Of a stretch of DNA of 64,000 nucleotides, positions 36,044 to 43,578 are shown piece after piece (the first letter of the stretch is position 1; every line of letters begins with the position of its first letter). Below the pieces are notes generated by a model that was given only the letters and a program-made list of their open reading frames with translations, had not been told where the DNA came from and searched no databases. A program made the translations under genes and the position numbers. The DNA comes from Thermanaeromonas toyohensis ToBE (GTDB taxonomy: Bacteria; Bacillota; DSM-521; Neomoorellales; Neomoorellaceae), in the NCBI RefSeq assembly GCF_900176005.1, contig NZ_LT838272.1:887587-951586 (forward strand), given 5' to 3'.

Positions 36044-36793
36044 CTAAAGTAAAGTGCTAAATAAGGAATAAAGCCCTGTAGCTATAACCAACAAAGGGAC
36101 ACCTTGACGGAAATATTTTTGAGGGATGCGAGGGAAAAGAAAAATTCCCAGGTGGCTTCCTAGAAAGGCAAAGGGCAGGAGAATAAAGGCAGTAAAGGCA
36201 GCATTTATATTAAGACCTCCAAAGCTAGCTAAAAGGGCAAGGCTAACAGGGTAGAGGAGGGTGAAGTAGGCAGAGGAAGTGGCGCGAAATTTGTCTTTAG
36301 ATAATCCTTGAGTATTCAAAAACAATATTACTGGTGGCCCTGGGATTCCTACACTAGTAGTTAAGAAACCCGAAAGACTACCCACAAGACGTTCCACCCA
36401 CTGGCTGGCCGGGCAGGCTAATGTAATATTTTTTTGTAGTAAAAGCAAGGCAAAGCCTATCGTTAAGATGCTAATGATAATTTTAAGTGTCCTTACATCA
36501 AAATGCAAAAATATATACAACCCTAGGGGCAGCCCCAAGAGGCTCCCCTGGAAAAGGTTAATGAGAAGCGGCTTTATAATCCCTTGCCGGACTCTAAAAC
36601 TTAAAGCCAACTGAGTACAGAAAGAGATTAGAAGATTTAGGGCTATAGCCATGCGGGCATCGAAAACCAATAATAAAAGAGGTACAGCTATTAAAGCAAA
36701 GCCAAAACCGGTTATACCTTGTAAAGCTCCAGCTGTAAAGACGGCCAAGGGAGCAGCGATCCAAGTATAAAGATTATACATACTTCCTGCCAC
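36044..36793 (-). CDS. TauE/SafE family anion exporter
   Basis: A 249-residue membrane protein of the TauE/SafE (DUF81) family with seven or eight hydrophobic segments. It has the GALQGITGFGFALIAVPLLLL motif in the first half (~20-40) and LTTSVGIPGPPVILFLN in the second. Members move sulfite, sulfoacetate or related organic anions. It lies 43 bp upstream (in position) of dedA on the same strand. The substrate is not shown by context, though a sulfur anion would fit the region. Confidence 0.85.
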   Translation of the reverse strand: MAGSMYNLYTWIAAPLAVFTAGALQGITGFGFALIAVPLLLLVFDARMAIALNLLISFCTQLALSFRVRQGIIKPLLINLFQGSLLGLPLGLYIFLHFDVRTLKIIISILTIGFALLLLQKNITLACPASQWVERLVGSLSGFLTTSVGIPGPPVILFLNTQGLSKDKFRATSSAYFTLLYPVSLALLASFGGLNINAAFTAFILLPFAFLGSHLGIFLFPRIPQKYFRQGVPLLVIATGLYSLFSTLL

Positions 36794-36906
36794 TCCTTGC
36801 CTTTAGAGCAGGAAATAGTTAGCGGATAACGAAATATAAGGATAACGAAGAAATATAAAAGTATGTGGAACGGCCGTTTCGAGATTGGAGCTGCCTATAG
36901 CTGTTA

Positions 36907-36934
36907 TTGAAATTATTTTAGCATATTTTATGAA
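36907..36934 (+). promoter_or_regulatory. Possible promoter cut off from the LUD gene by the IS
   Basis: TTGAAA (36907-36912) and TATGAA (36929-36934) with a 16-bp spacer point rightward. Before the insertion this would have been about 60 bp from the LUD-domain gene, once the 9-bp duplication is collapsed. The rest of 36794-36947 holds the start region of the TauE gene and nothing else recognised. Confidence 0.4.
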
Positions 36935-36947
36935 CACAAGGGTAAAG

Positions 36948-36956
36948 CGGTGCCGA
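36948..36956. repeat. Target site duplication, left copy
   Basis: CGGTGCCGA directly precedes the left terminal inverted repeat of the insertion sequence and is repeated exactly at 38741-38749. A 9-bp duplication fits ISLre2-type insertion. Confidence 0.9.
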
Positions 36957-37196
36957 GTCCGTGTCAAGATATAGTAGGCGCGTTCAGAAAGAATTTCTCG
37001 GATGAGACCCCACCGTTCGATAATATAGCTTTGCCGTACAGGTCATGGCGGCTATCTTACCTATGGTAAGCCTTGGATATTGGCTTGGCAAAGCTGTAAG
37101 AGAAGGTAATAAGACACCCCTCCTAGCCCTTCCCTCTGAAAGGCTATACTAGCTTTAGTTCTACCTTTTCGCCCTCTAAAGCTCAAAAACATCCGA

Positions 37197-38633
37197 CTAC
37201 CCCACAAGAGCCCAAAAACTTGGCCGGGTAAGTTCCCGTAAAACGTGCTTTACCCATATCCGGTCGGCATATGGACCCCTTAGAGCCGGTAAGGATACCC
37301 GTAACCATTTCTCTATATCCTCCGCCTTGGGCCTATCTACTTCTTTCGCTTTAGCCTTTACTATCTCTTTCAGTTTCTGTTGTTCCACTGGCCAGCGCCA
37401 TATGTACTGTTCTAGCTCTCCGTTGGCCTTGGCGGCTAATACACGAGCCATGCGGTCTGCCCCTGAGGTCGTCCACCTGGCCCCCAGACGTTTCATCCGC
37501 CGGGCTATGTTGTGTTGTATCTGCCCCTCTATAGCACCTAGTCGCTGCGCTCCAGGTGAATTAATTACCCCTGCCCAGTTCTCTTTGAGGTATTGCAATA
37601 GCTTGGTGATCCTTTTCTTCCTGTCACCCCGGCTCTTCTTCTCCGCTTCCTCAAGTACTCTTCGGGTTTCCTCCCAGTTGCCCTGGGATATCGCTAAACC
37701 TACTTTACTAAAGGTTTCTTCATCATGCCAGAGAGCCTCGGTTAAATGCTTGCTTAGGTGATAAGGGTCTAAGCGATATTCAGCACCAGGAAAGTATTCT
37801 ACCCCCTGTTTAGGCCACTCCGCCCCGTCTCCGCCTATGTAAATCTTCTTGGTCTGGCTTAAGTCCCATTTTTCCCCTATTAAAGCATAGCTTTCTTCCC
37901 AGGCTCCTTCCCCATCCCTTAAGCTGCTTATCACCAGCTTGTTCTTTAAACTAAAGCGTCCCCGTCTTACTTCTTCCTTCCCTTCATAGGCTACTATATG
38001 CTTGATTTCCCCTCGCTTCTCCTTTTCCCTCTGCAGGCGTATTATCACCCCGTCGGCTTCTATGTATAGCTCCGGCGCCACTTCTTCCCCTCCAGGTACT
38101 TCACCATTCTCAAAAACTATTGCCCTCTTCTCTTCCCCTTCCTGCTTTAAAGCCTCCCCCACTTCTTGAAGGGCTTGCCATACTTTCATGGCGCTTACCC
38201 CAGGTGCTAAATACCCTAGTATCTCCGCCGCCCGGCCAAAGGATAGTTCACTACCCAGTTTCAGAAATAGCTCCTTTAGCCTTGGAGTAACCTTCGCCCG
38301 AGAAGGCCAGCCTAAAACTTCGTCTAGGAAAAATTTGGTCTCCCCAGTCTCTTTGTTCCTGTACAAGCGCCTCCTGTAAATAAATTCCCCAAAGGTGCTT
38401 AAAGCTGTCTTGGCCCGAAATCCTACCACTTCCCAAAGGCTCCGGTCACGTTCATTCATCAGCCGTGTATCTATCTGTTCTAGTGCCCAGGTTAACATCT
38501 GGCTACAAACCTTCTGCGTTAGTTCGTGTATCCCTTTCTCCAGCTCATAAAAATCCTTGCATTCCCCAATTAGTTTCTCAAGTCCACTCGCAAATAGAAG
38601 GACTCCCCCTACTATTTGGCGAATATCTATCAT
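37197..38633 (-). CDS. ISLre2-family transposase
   Basis: A 478-residue transposase of the ISLre2 (UPF0236) family, full length. Recognisable parts are FGEFIYRRRLYRN near residue 85, ELYIEADGVIIRLQ with the first conserved aspartate (~195), IYIGGDGAEWPKQG with the second (~270), and FPGAEYRLDPYHLSKHL, then a C-terminal GQIQHNIARRMKRLGARWT segment. AAGGAGCG precedes the ATG. A 9-bp arm of an inverted repeat lies between this ribosome site and the start codon, suggesting translational control. Confidence 0.92.
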   Translation of the reverse strand: MIDIRQIVGGVLLFASGLEKLIGECKDFYELEKGIHELTQKVCSQMLTWALEQIDTRLMNERDRSLWEVVGFRAKTALSTFGEFIYRRRLYRNKETGETKFFLDEVLGWPSRAKVTPRLKELFLKLGSELSFGRAAEILGYLAPGVSAMKVWQALQEVGEALKQEGEEKRAIVFENGEVPGGEEVAPELYIEADGVIIRLQREKEKRGEIKHIVAYEGKEEVRRGRFSLKNKLVISSLRDGEGAWEESYALIGEKWDLSQTKKIYIGGDGAEWPKQGVEYFPGAEYRLDPYHLSKHLTEALWHDEETFSKVGLAISQGNWEETRRVLEEAEKKSRGDRKKRITKLLQYLKENWAGVINSPGAQRLGAIEGQIQHNIARRMKRLGARWTTSGADRMARVLAAKANGELEQYIWRWPVEQQKLKEIVKAKAKEVDRPKAEDIEKWLRVSLPALRGPYADRIWVKHVLRELTRPSFWALVG

Positions 38634-38690
38634 GAGACCTCACGCTCCTTTTGCTTTCAGTGTTTTTCCCTGGTGAGGTCTCTTTTTTCT
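38634..38690. promoter_or_regulatory. Inverted repeat around the transposase ribosome site
   Basis: GAGACCTCA at 38634-38642 and TGAGGTCTC at 38674-38682 are exact reverse complements separated by 31 bases. On the minus strand one arm sits between the transposase ribosome site and its ATG, so a read-in transcript could fold and block initiation. On the plus strand the right arm is followed by TTTTTTCTTT, so the same structure could stop transcription heading toward the LUD gene. Confidence 0.65.
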
Positions 38691-38740
38691 TTATTACATC
38701 CCCATCCTCCTGCCGCTACCTACTGAAATTTTACACGGCC

Positions 38741-38749
38741 CGGTGCCGA
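38741..38749. repeat. Target site duplication, right copy
   Basis: Exact second copy of CGGTGCCGA, directly after the right terminal inverted repeat. Confidence 0.9.
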
Positions 38750-38797
38750 ACTATTCTTAAGTGTTTTTTGAGTATTTTTAGAGAGGGGGAAGGCAAA

Positions 38798-39451
38798 GTG
38801 GGGGATTTTAATAAAACTAGGGCCTGGTATAGACAGCAACTAGGGGAAACGGTAAAAAAAGCGCTAGAAAGGAGGGGGTTTAAGGCCTATTATTTTAATA
38901 CCGCACAAGAAGCCAAAAATAACGTATTAGAGCTTATTCCAGCCGGGGCTAGTATAGGCGTAGGAGGGTCGGTAACCATTCGGGAGATGGGGTTGGTTGA
39001 GGAATTAAGGGCGAGGGGACATGAAGTCCATGATCACTGGGTTTCCGGTATCACCCCAGAAGAAGACTGGGAAATACGGCGGCGCCAGCTTACCTGCGAT
39101 GTTTTCTTAACCGGATGCAACGCCATTACCATAGATGGGAGGCTTCTAAATACTGATTTTACTGGTAATCGGGTGGCAGCTATGATCTTTGGACCCCGGC
39201 GCATTATTATGGTAGCAGGTATTAATAAGATTGTGAAGGATATCCAGGCTGGGCTAGAGCGTATAAAAAATGTGGCTACCCCTCTAAACTCTCACCGGCG
39301 TAACTGGGGGAAAGCCTGTGCCAAGGCTGGCTATTGCATCGAATGCAATTTAGAGGATAAATCCTGCCGGGTAACCACTATAATAGAAATGTGCCCTAAG
39401 GGTAGCCCAGATTTTCATGTAATCCTTGTAGGAGAAGAGTTGGGGTATTAG
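38798..39451 (+). CDS. LUD-domain (LutC/YkgG-like) protein
   Basis: A 217-residue LUD (DUF162) protein. Features are WYRQQLGETVKKALERRGF near the start, ASIGVGGSVTIREMGL (the nucleotide-like binding glycine loop) and TGCNAITIDGRLLNTDFTGNRVAAMIFGP. The cysteine-containing tail CAKAGYCIECNLEDKSC is common in short anaerobe members. Relatives act in lactate or other organic-acid oxidation. The GTG at 38798 has GAGAGGGGGAAGG upstream; a longer frame begins inside the IS and was rejected. The IS end lies only 57 bp upstream of the start. Confidence 0.83.
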   Translation: MGDFNKTRAWYRQQLGETVKKALERRGFKAYYFNTAQEAKNNVLELIPAGASIGVGGSVTIREMGLVEELRARGHEVHDHWVSGITPEEDWEIRRRQLTCDVFLTGCNAITIDGRLLNTDFTGNRVAAMIFGPRRIIMVAGINKIVKDIQAGLERIKNVATPLNSHRRNWGKACAKAGYCIECNLEDKSCRVTTIIEMCPKGSPDFHVILVGEELGY

Positions 39452-39526
39452 GGAACTGTAGGATCCATCTTCTGTTTAAGCTGCATTCCATAAGATTAAG
39501 CGAAGTGGGAAAATAAGGACGTAAAG

Positions 39527-40390
39527 TTATGATGAGCATAAAGGTAAATAATGTTCTTGGCGCCGCACTGCAAGGAAGGGGAGATCTTTTCTTGCTTCCC
39601 AGACCAAATTTGTATTTATCTCAGCCATTACTACTTCATCATCTTGCGTCGTAGCTCGGGCTAGAAAAGTACCTTTAGGAGAAACTATACAGCTCCCTCC
39701 AATATACTCTATACCATCTTCCACTCCAGCTTTAGCAGAGGCTACTAAGAAGAAACCATTTTCATAAGCTCGTACAGTTAATAGAGCCTCCCATAGACGT
39801 TTACGCTCTATTTGGCCATAAGTGGGAGAGTTAGTGGGTAAAAAGACTATTTCTGCTCCTTTTAAAGCTAACACTCTGAAGCCTTCAGGGAAGTGACGGT
39901 CATAACATATTTGGATACCTATTTTAACCCCCAGGAGATGAAAAATAGGAAAACCTAGGTCACCACTCGAAAAGTACTGGTCTTCGTAGTTTCGGATCCT
40001 TCCCTGGCTATCTGGGTGGCTCAAAGGGATATGGACTTTTCTATATTTACCTATAATATTCCCTTCTTGGTTAATGACAAGGGCTGAGTTAAAAAACTTT
40101 TCCCCGGCTTTTTCAGCATATGGTAAAATTATTCCTAAACGATAAGCACATGCTAAGTCAAGTAAGGGTCGTATTCGCGCGTTAGGTAATTCCTCGAAAT
40201 ATTTTTCCTTATCCTGAAGATATAAAGGCTTGGCCGGGAAATAGGGGGTTAAGGCCAATTCCGGAAAGCAAACAATTTGAGCTTCTTTTTTAGCGGCTTC
40301 TTCAAGTAAATTTAGCATACGCTTGAAGATCTCTTTACGGCTTCCAGTAGCGGGGCCCATTTGTAAGGCGGCCACTCGAAGGTTACCCAT
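39527..40390 (-). CDS. Nitrilase-superfamily carbon-nitrogen hydrolase
   Basis: A 287-residue amidase of the nitrilase superfamily. The catalytic triad is visible: glutamate in CFPELALTPYF (~44), lysine in GKYRKVHIPLSHP (~117) and cysteine in KIGIQICYDRHFPEG (~160). Members such as N-carbamoylputrescine amidase, beta-ureidopropionase and omega-amidase hydrolyse carbamoyl or terminal amide groups. It is the last gene of the minus-strand cluster, next to a cyclase gene. In that context it could remove an amide or carbamoyl group from the pathway substrate. Confidence 0.85.
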   Translation of the reverse strand: MGNLRVAALQMGPATGSRKEIFKRMLNLLEEAAKKEAQIVCFPELALTPYFPAKPLYLQDKEKYFEELPNARIRPLLDLACAYRLGIILPYAEKAGEKFFNSALVINQEGNIIGKYRKVHIPLSHPDSQGRIRNYEDQYFSSGDLGFPIFHLLGVKIGIQICYDRHFPEGFRVLALKGAEIVFLPTNSPTYGQIERKRLWEALLTVRAYENGFFLVASAKAGVEDGIEYIGGSCIVSPKGTFLARATTQDDEVVMAEINTNLVWEARKDLPFLAVRRQEHYLPLCSS

Positions 40391-40444
40391 TGGATTTAAG
40401 TCTTCCTCCTACAAATACGTTTTTATCCTTCGGGGTGTCAGAAT

Positions 40445-41140
40445 TTACATTATAGAAAGGTTCTTTAGTGCCCTAGCCAAGACCCTTGCCGGTGCCCCAC
40501 CGGCTTGAGCTAACTTGATAGGTAAGCAAATTAATTCAAATATAGTTTCTGGTATTTGCTCCATATGGGCCACGTTTTCTAAGATACAGATGTTCTCACG
40601 TAGAAGGACTTGGTGTACAGGTGCTGGGGCTGCGCCGCCTTTAGCATCGGGTGGAAAATCTAATCCCACCAAGGCTACTTTCTGCTCTACTAACCATGTG
40701 GCTGCTTCTATAGAAAGATAAGGATTGTTTTGGTAGTATTCTAGAGAACCATATTTTTTCCCCCATCCACTGTGTAGTAGCACCCTTAGGCTAGATATAT
40801 TGGGGGAACCAATAGAAGCTAAAGCTTCTATAAGATCGTCACGGCTAAACCCGTAGTTGGGTTGGCAGCGCTTTTGTAAGTCAAGCAGGATAGCCAATCC
40901 ACAGAATTTATCTAAGGGCTCCTGATCTATGGTAAAGCCTTGGGGGAAGAAATGATAAGGCGCATCAATATGGGTGCCTACATGAATACTCATAGACAAA
41001 TAAGCATTTGACCGTCCATGTTGGGTATGAGTATGAATAGGAACCAGTTTAGTTGGCGGATGGCCAGGTAGATTACCATATCCTTCTGCTATGGGGTGGG
41101 AAAGATCTACACGCCAAGTTTTAGTTGAGGAATCCAACAA
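40445..41140 (-). CDS. Cyclase / kynurenine-formamidase-like hydrolase
   Basis: A 231-residue member of the cyclase family (PF04199). The metal-binding signature HVGTHIDAPYHFFPQG lies at ~53, with WRVDLSHPIAEGYGNLPGHP at the start and a C-terminal GGAPARVLARAL. Metal-dependent members hydrolyse N-formylkynurenine, isatin or cyclic amides. The start is TTG behind AAAGGGTGA. It lies 3 bp after the ferredoxin gene, within the same transcript. Confidence 0.83.
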   Translation of the reverse strand: MLDSSTKTWRVDLSHPIAEGYGNLPGHPPTKLVPIHTHTQHGRSNAYLSMSIHVGTHIDAPYHFFPQGFTIDQEPLDKFCGLAILLDLQKRCQPNYGFSRDDLIEALASIGSPNISSLRVLLHSGWGKKYGSLEYYQNNPYLSIEAATWLVEQKVALVGLDFPPDAKGGAAPAPVHQVLLRENICILENVAHMEQIPETIFELICLPIKLAQAGGAPARVLARALKNLSIM

Positions 41141-41143
41141 AGT

Positions 41144-41383
41144 TCACCCTTTCTTTATACCCCATTTACCGTATACATTACCTGGTTCATAAGCCCGGTC
41201 TGGTAGGACATAAATGGCATCACTAGGGCACTGTAATTCACAGAGATAGCAACACTGGCAGTCTTCCTGGTATTTTATTTCCGGTAGTCCATTAGGACCC
41301 TCCCTTAGAACATCCAGGGGACAAATTTCTATACAGCGTAAGCAGCCTGTACAGTGTTGTAGAGTTATATTAGTTATAGTCAC
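41144..41383 (-). CDS. Two-[4Fe-4S] ferredoxin, partner of the flavoprotein
   Basis: A 79-residue ferredoxin with two cysteine groups, CTGCLRCIEICP and CQCCYLCELQCP. Its GTG start overlaps the flavoprotein stop (GTGA), so the two are made together. The pair resembles the AprBA arrangement (iron-sulfur subunit beside a fumarate-reductase-like flavoprotein), although the order here is flavoprotein first. It would carry electrons to or from the flavin. Confidence 0.85.
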   Translation of the reverse strand: MTITNITLQHCTGCLRCIEICPLDVLREGPNGLPEIKYQEDCQCCYLCELQCPSDAIYVLPDRAYEPGNVYGKWGIKKG

Positions 41384-43002
41384 CGATACCCCTCCTCTGG
41401 CTTTCCCAGTTTAGTCACTACTAAGCTATCTCCGCTTTTCCCTACCCCCAATACACTTTCTAACTCAGGATTTGCTTCAGGATAATCTTCGCGATAAAAA
41501 TCTCCTCGAGTTTCCTTTCGATGTAAAGCGCTGAGGAGGATGGCCTCAGCTACAGTTAATGTACTTAAAGTTTCATACCAGATCATTAATTCGTGGGGAT
41601 CCCGAGCAGCACTTTCTATTAGTTTTTGTTGTGATTCCTTGATCTGTTTGAGGGCCGTAAGGATCCTTTCCTCACTTCGAATTAAACTTATATCCACTCG
41701 GCTCATTAGTTGACTCGTTTTGATTAAAAGGTCACGCGCTATAAACTGTTTTTCCTTATGCCTTAGAGGGGTGAAAATGGTATTCTGCTCTTCTTCGAGA
41801 GAAGGCTCTTCGCTAATTCTTAGAGGAGGAGTTTCTTTAGCATATCGGGCAGCGTTTTTTCCGGCCAAAAATCCAGTATAAAGAGCCCAAGCTAGGCTGA
41901 TGCCAGAAAGTCCGATACACCCTCCTACTACTAATCCTTTAGCTGCTGTATCACCGGCTGCAAAGAGGCCCGGTACAGTACTCATGCCTTTTCGGTCGAT
42001 CCAGATACCGGCTGCCGCCGCATTGGACGTGCCAGTAAAGGCCGGCCATACTTCATGCTTTATGCCATAAAAATCGATACCGCTTCTGGCTATTAGGCGA
42101 GCCAGGTTAGGCATCAATTTTTCTATCAGTTCTCGCTCTCTGAAACCTGTAAGATCCATATAGATCGGTCCACGGCCAGCTTTAACTTCTTCTACCAAAG
42201 CTTTAACAATAGTGTTTCCACTAGCACCTTTTAAAGGAAGCTCTTGCCCTAAGCTGTTTAAGTATTTACCGCCATGGGCCATAAATTTTGATTGTCCATA
42301 GGTATTGAAGGCGGCCAGAGAAACATTATAATGATTTCCGTATTCCATGTAAGCCAGTTTAGCACCGGCCTCTAGGCCCAAACGTAGCCCTTCGCCAGCT
42401 ACTACATTTTGACCAAAGAAGGGTCCTCGAAAGCTACAGCCACCGGTAGCCAGGATAATAGCTTTAGCTTGTATAGCTATAAAATCACCTGTACGCACAT
42501 GGAAGCCTATTAGTCCATTAGGTTGACCACCAGAAAATATAATTTTGGTTACTGCTACTCGATCGAGGAAAGTGACCCCTAATTTTAGACATAACTCCCG
42601 GCTAAATTCTTGAAATTTATACATTGGAGCCAAAACACATTTTACTAAAGGGCCTCGTCCCGAACGCCGAAGGAATTTTCCATTTTCCTTTTCAAAAGGG
42701 AAGCCTTGGCGGTCAAGCTCCAGAATCAAGCGGTAATTGGTATCTAATAAAGAGGCCAACCATTCCCGGGAGTTTAAGCCAGCTCCAACCTGGAAATAGG
42801 CTTCTATCCATTCTTCTAAAGGTTCTTCTCCTGGTAGCCAGCACAAAATATCCCCGGCCGCGAATGCAGAAGGTCCACTGGTAGCTGCTCTAGCTTTGTC
42901 AAGTACAACCACTTTAGCTTTTTCTAAGGCGGCAAAGCGAGCGGCCATTAAGCCTGCAAGGCCCCCACCAATTACGGCTACATCGGTGCTTAGAAGCTTC
43001 AG
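41380..43002 (-). CDS. FAD-dependent fumarate-reductase/succinate-dehydrogenase-like flavoprotein
   Basis: About 540 residues. The first ATG (42948) lies after the dinucleotide-binding motif. Extending upstream gives in-frame VAVIGGGLAGLMAARFAALEK, needed for FAD binding, so the real start must be earlier. The only candidate is CTG at 43002, behind AAAGGGGGAT and overlapping the preceding stop (CTGA). Further motifs are AIILATGGCSF, GEGLRLGLEAGAKLAYME and GLFAAGDTAAKGLVVGGC near the C-terminal third. Relatives are the L-aspartate oxidase, AprA and tricarballylate dehydrogenase types. It probably oxidises or reduces a C-C bond next to a carboxylate. Confidence 0.82.
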   Translation of the reverse strand: MKLLSTDVAVIGGGLAGLMAARFAALEKAKVVVLDKARAATSGPSAFAAGDILCWLPGEEPLEEWIEAYFQVGAGLNSREWLASLLDTNYRLILELDRQGFPFEKENGKFLRRSGRGPLVKCVLAPMYKFQEFSRELCLKLGVTFLDRVAVTKIIFSGGQPNGLIGFHVRTGDFIAIQAKAIILATGGCSFRGPFFGQNVVAGEGLRLGLEAGAKLAYMEYGNHYNVSLAAFNTYGQSKFMAHGGKYLNSLGQELPLKGASGNTIVKALVEEVKAGRGPIYMDLTGFRERELIEKLMPNLARLIARSGIDFYGIKHEVWPAFTGTSNAAAAGIWIDRKGMSTVPGLFAAGDTAAKGLVVGGCIGLSGISLAWALYTGFLAGKNAARYAKETPPLRISEEPSLEEEQNTIFTPLRHKEKQFIARDLLIKTSQLMSRVDISLIRSEERILTALKQIKESQQKLIESAARDPHELMIWYETLSTLTVAEAILLSALHRKETRGDFYREDYPEANPELESVLGVGKSGDSLVVTKLGKPEEGYR

Positions 43003-43517
43003 ACGTTTATCCCCCTTTCCTGGGTGAGGAGTTTTGTTGTATAAGGTATGATACCACCTTCGGCAAGGATGGCCAGCATAACAGAAGGTAGGGGAGCAAA
43101 GGAGATATATCTACCTGTGGTGAGATTTATAACTATTCCTTGGTGGAGATCGATCTCGAGCCAATCTCCTTCAGTTACCATTGAGCTAATTCCTTTAACT
43201 GGTATGGCCGCCATACCGATGTTAAAGGCGTTACGGAAGAAAATACGAGCTATGGATTCGGCTAGTACAGCAGCTATGCCTGCATATTTTAAGGCTTTAG
43301 CTGCATGTTCACGGCTAGAGCCGGTGCCAAAATTGTGGCCAGCTACAATGAGATCACCCGGCTGGACTAGGCTGGCAAAGCCTGGCCTTATAGATTCCAT
43401 AGCATGTTGGGCCAGTTCGTGAGGGTCGGTCAGGGTGAGGTACTGGCCTGGAAGGATCTGTCCAGTGTCCACGTTATCGCCAAATTTCCATACCTTACCT
43501 CTGAAGATTGGAACCAT
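42999..43517 (-). CDS. Aconitase-family hydratase, small subunit (LeuD/DmdB-like)
   Basis: A ~172-residue LeuD-like subunit. It has VWKFGDNVDTGQILPGQYL near the start, where DmdB has [13 protein letters not shown]; the T-D to T-G change is unusual. It also has GHNFGTGSSREHAAKAL and ESIARIFFRNAFNIGM. The ATG at 43517 with GGGAGGAT upstream was preferred to a TTG at 43544. Its stop overlaps the flavoprotein start. It pairs with the large subunit upstream. Confidence 0.85.
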   Translation of the reverse strand: MVPIFRGKVWKFGDNVDTGQILPGQYLTLTDPHELAQHAMESIRPGFASLVQPGDLIVAGHNFGTGSSREHAAKALKYAGIAAVLAESIARIFFRNAFNIGMAAIPVKGISSMVTEGDWLEIDLHQGIVINLTTGRYISFAPLPSVMLAILAEGGIIPYTTKLLTQERGINV

Positions 43518-43578
43518 TCTTTTATATTTATCCTCCCATCTCAATTTTTTACTTAAAGCCCTCTTTAAGCCCTCTTTA

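Larger units (their letters stand above)
36957..38740 (-). mobile_element. ISLre2-family insertion sequence, complete
   Basis: A 1784-bp element with one transposase gene on the minus strand. Imperfect terminal inverted repeats of 22 bp (36957-36978 and 38719-38740) match at 16 positions; both outer ends contain CCGTGT and both inner ends AGTAGG. The element is flanked by exact 9-bp direct repeats CGGTGCCGA. About 240 bp of non-coding DNA lies between the transposase stop and the left end. The intact frame and exact duplication suggest a recent, possibly still mobile insertion. Confidence 0.92.

Noticed and set aside
37000-37022. GATGAGACCCCACCG inside the IS left end, resembling the GAGACCTCA arm at the right end
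   Set aside because: The match is only partial and lies outside the terminal repeats; no further symmetry was found.
38651-38797. Longer upstream reading of the LUD-domain protein beginning inside the IS
   Set aside because: The extension is IS-derived sequence with no family similarity; GTG at 38798 has a strong ribosome site.
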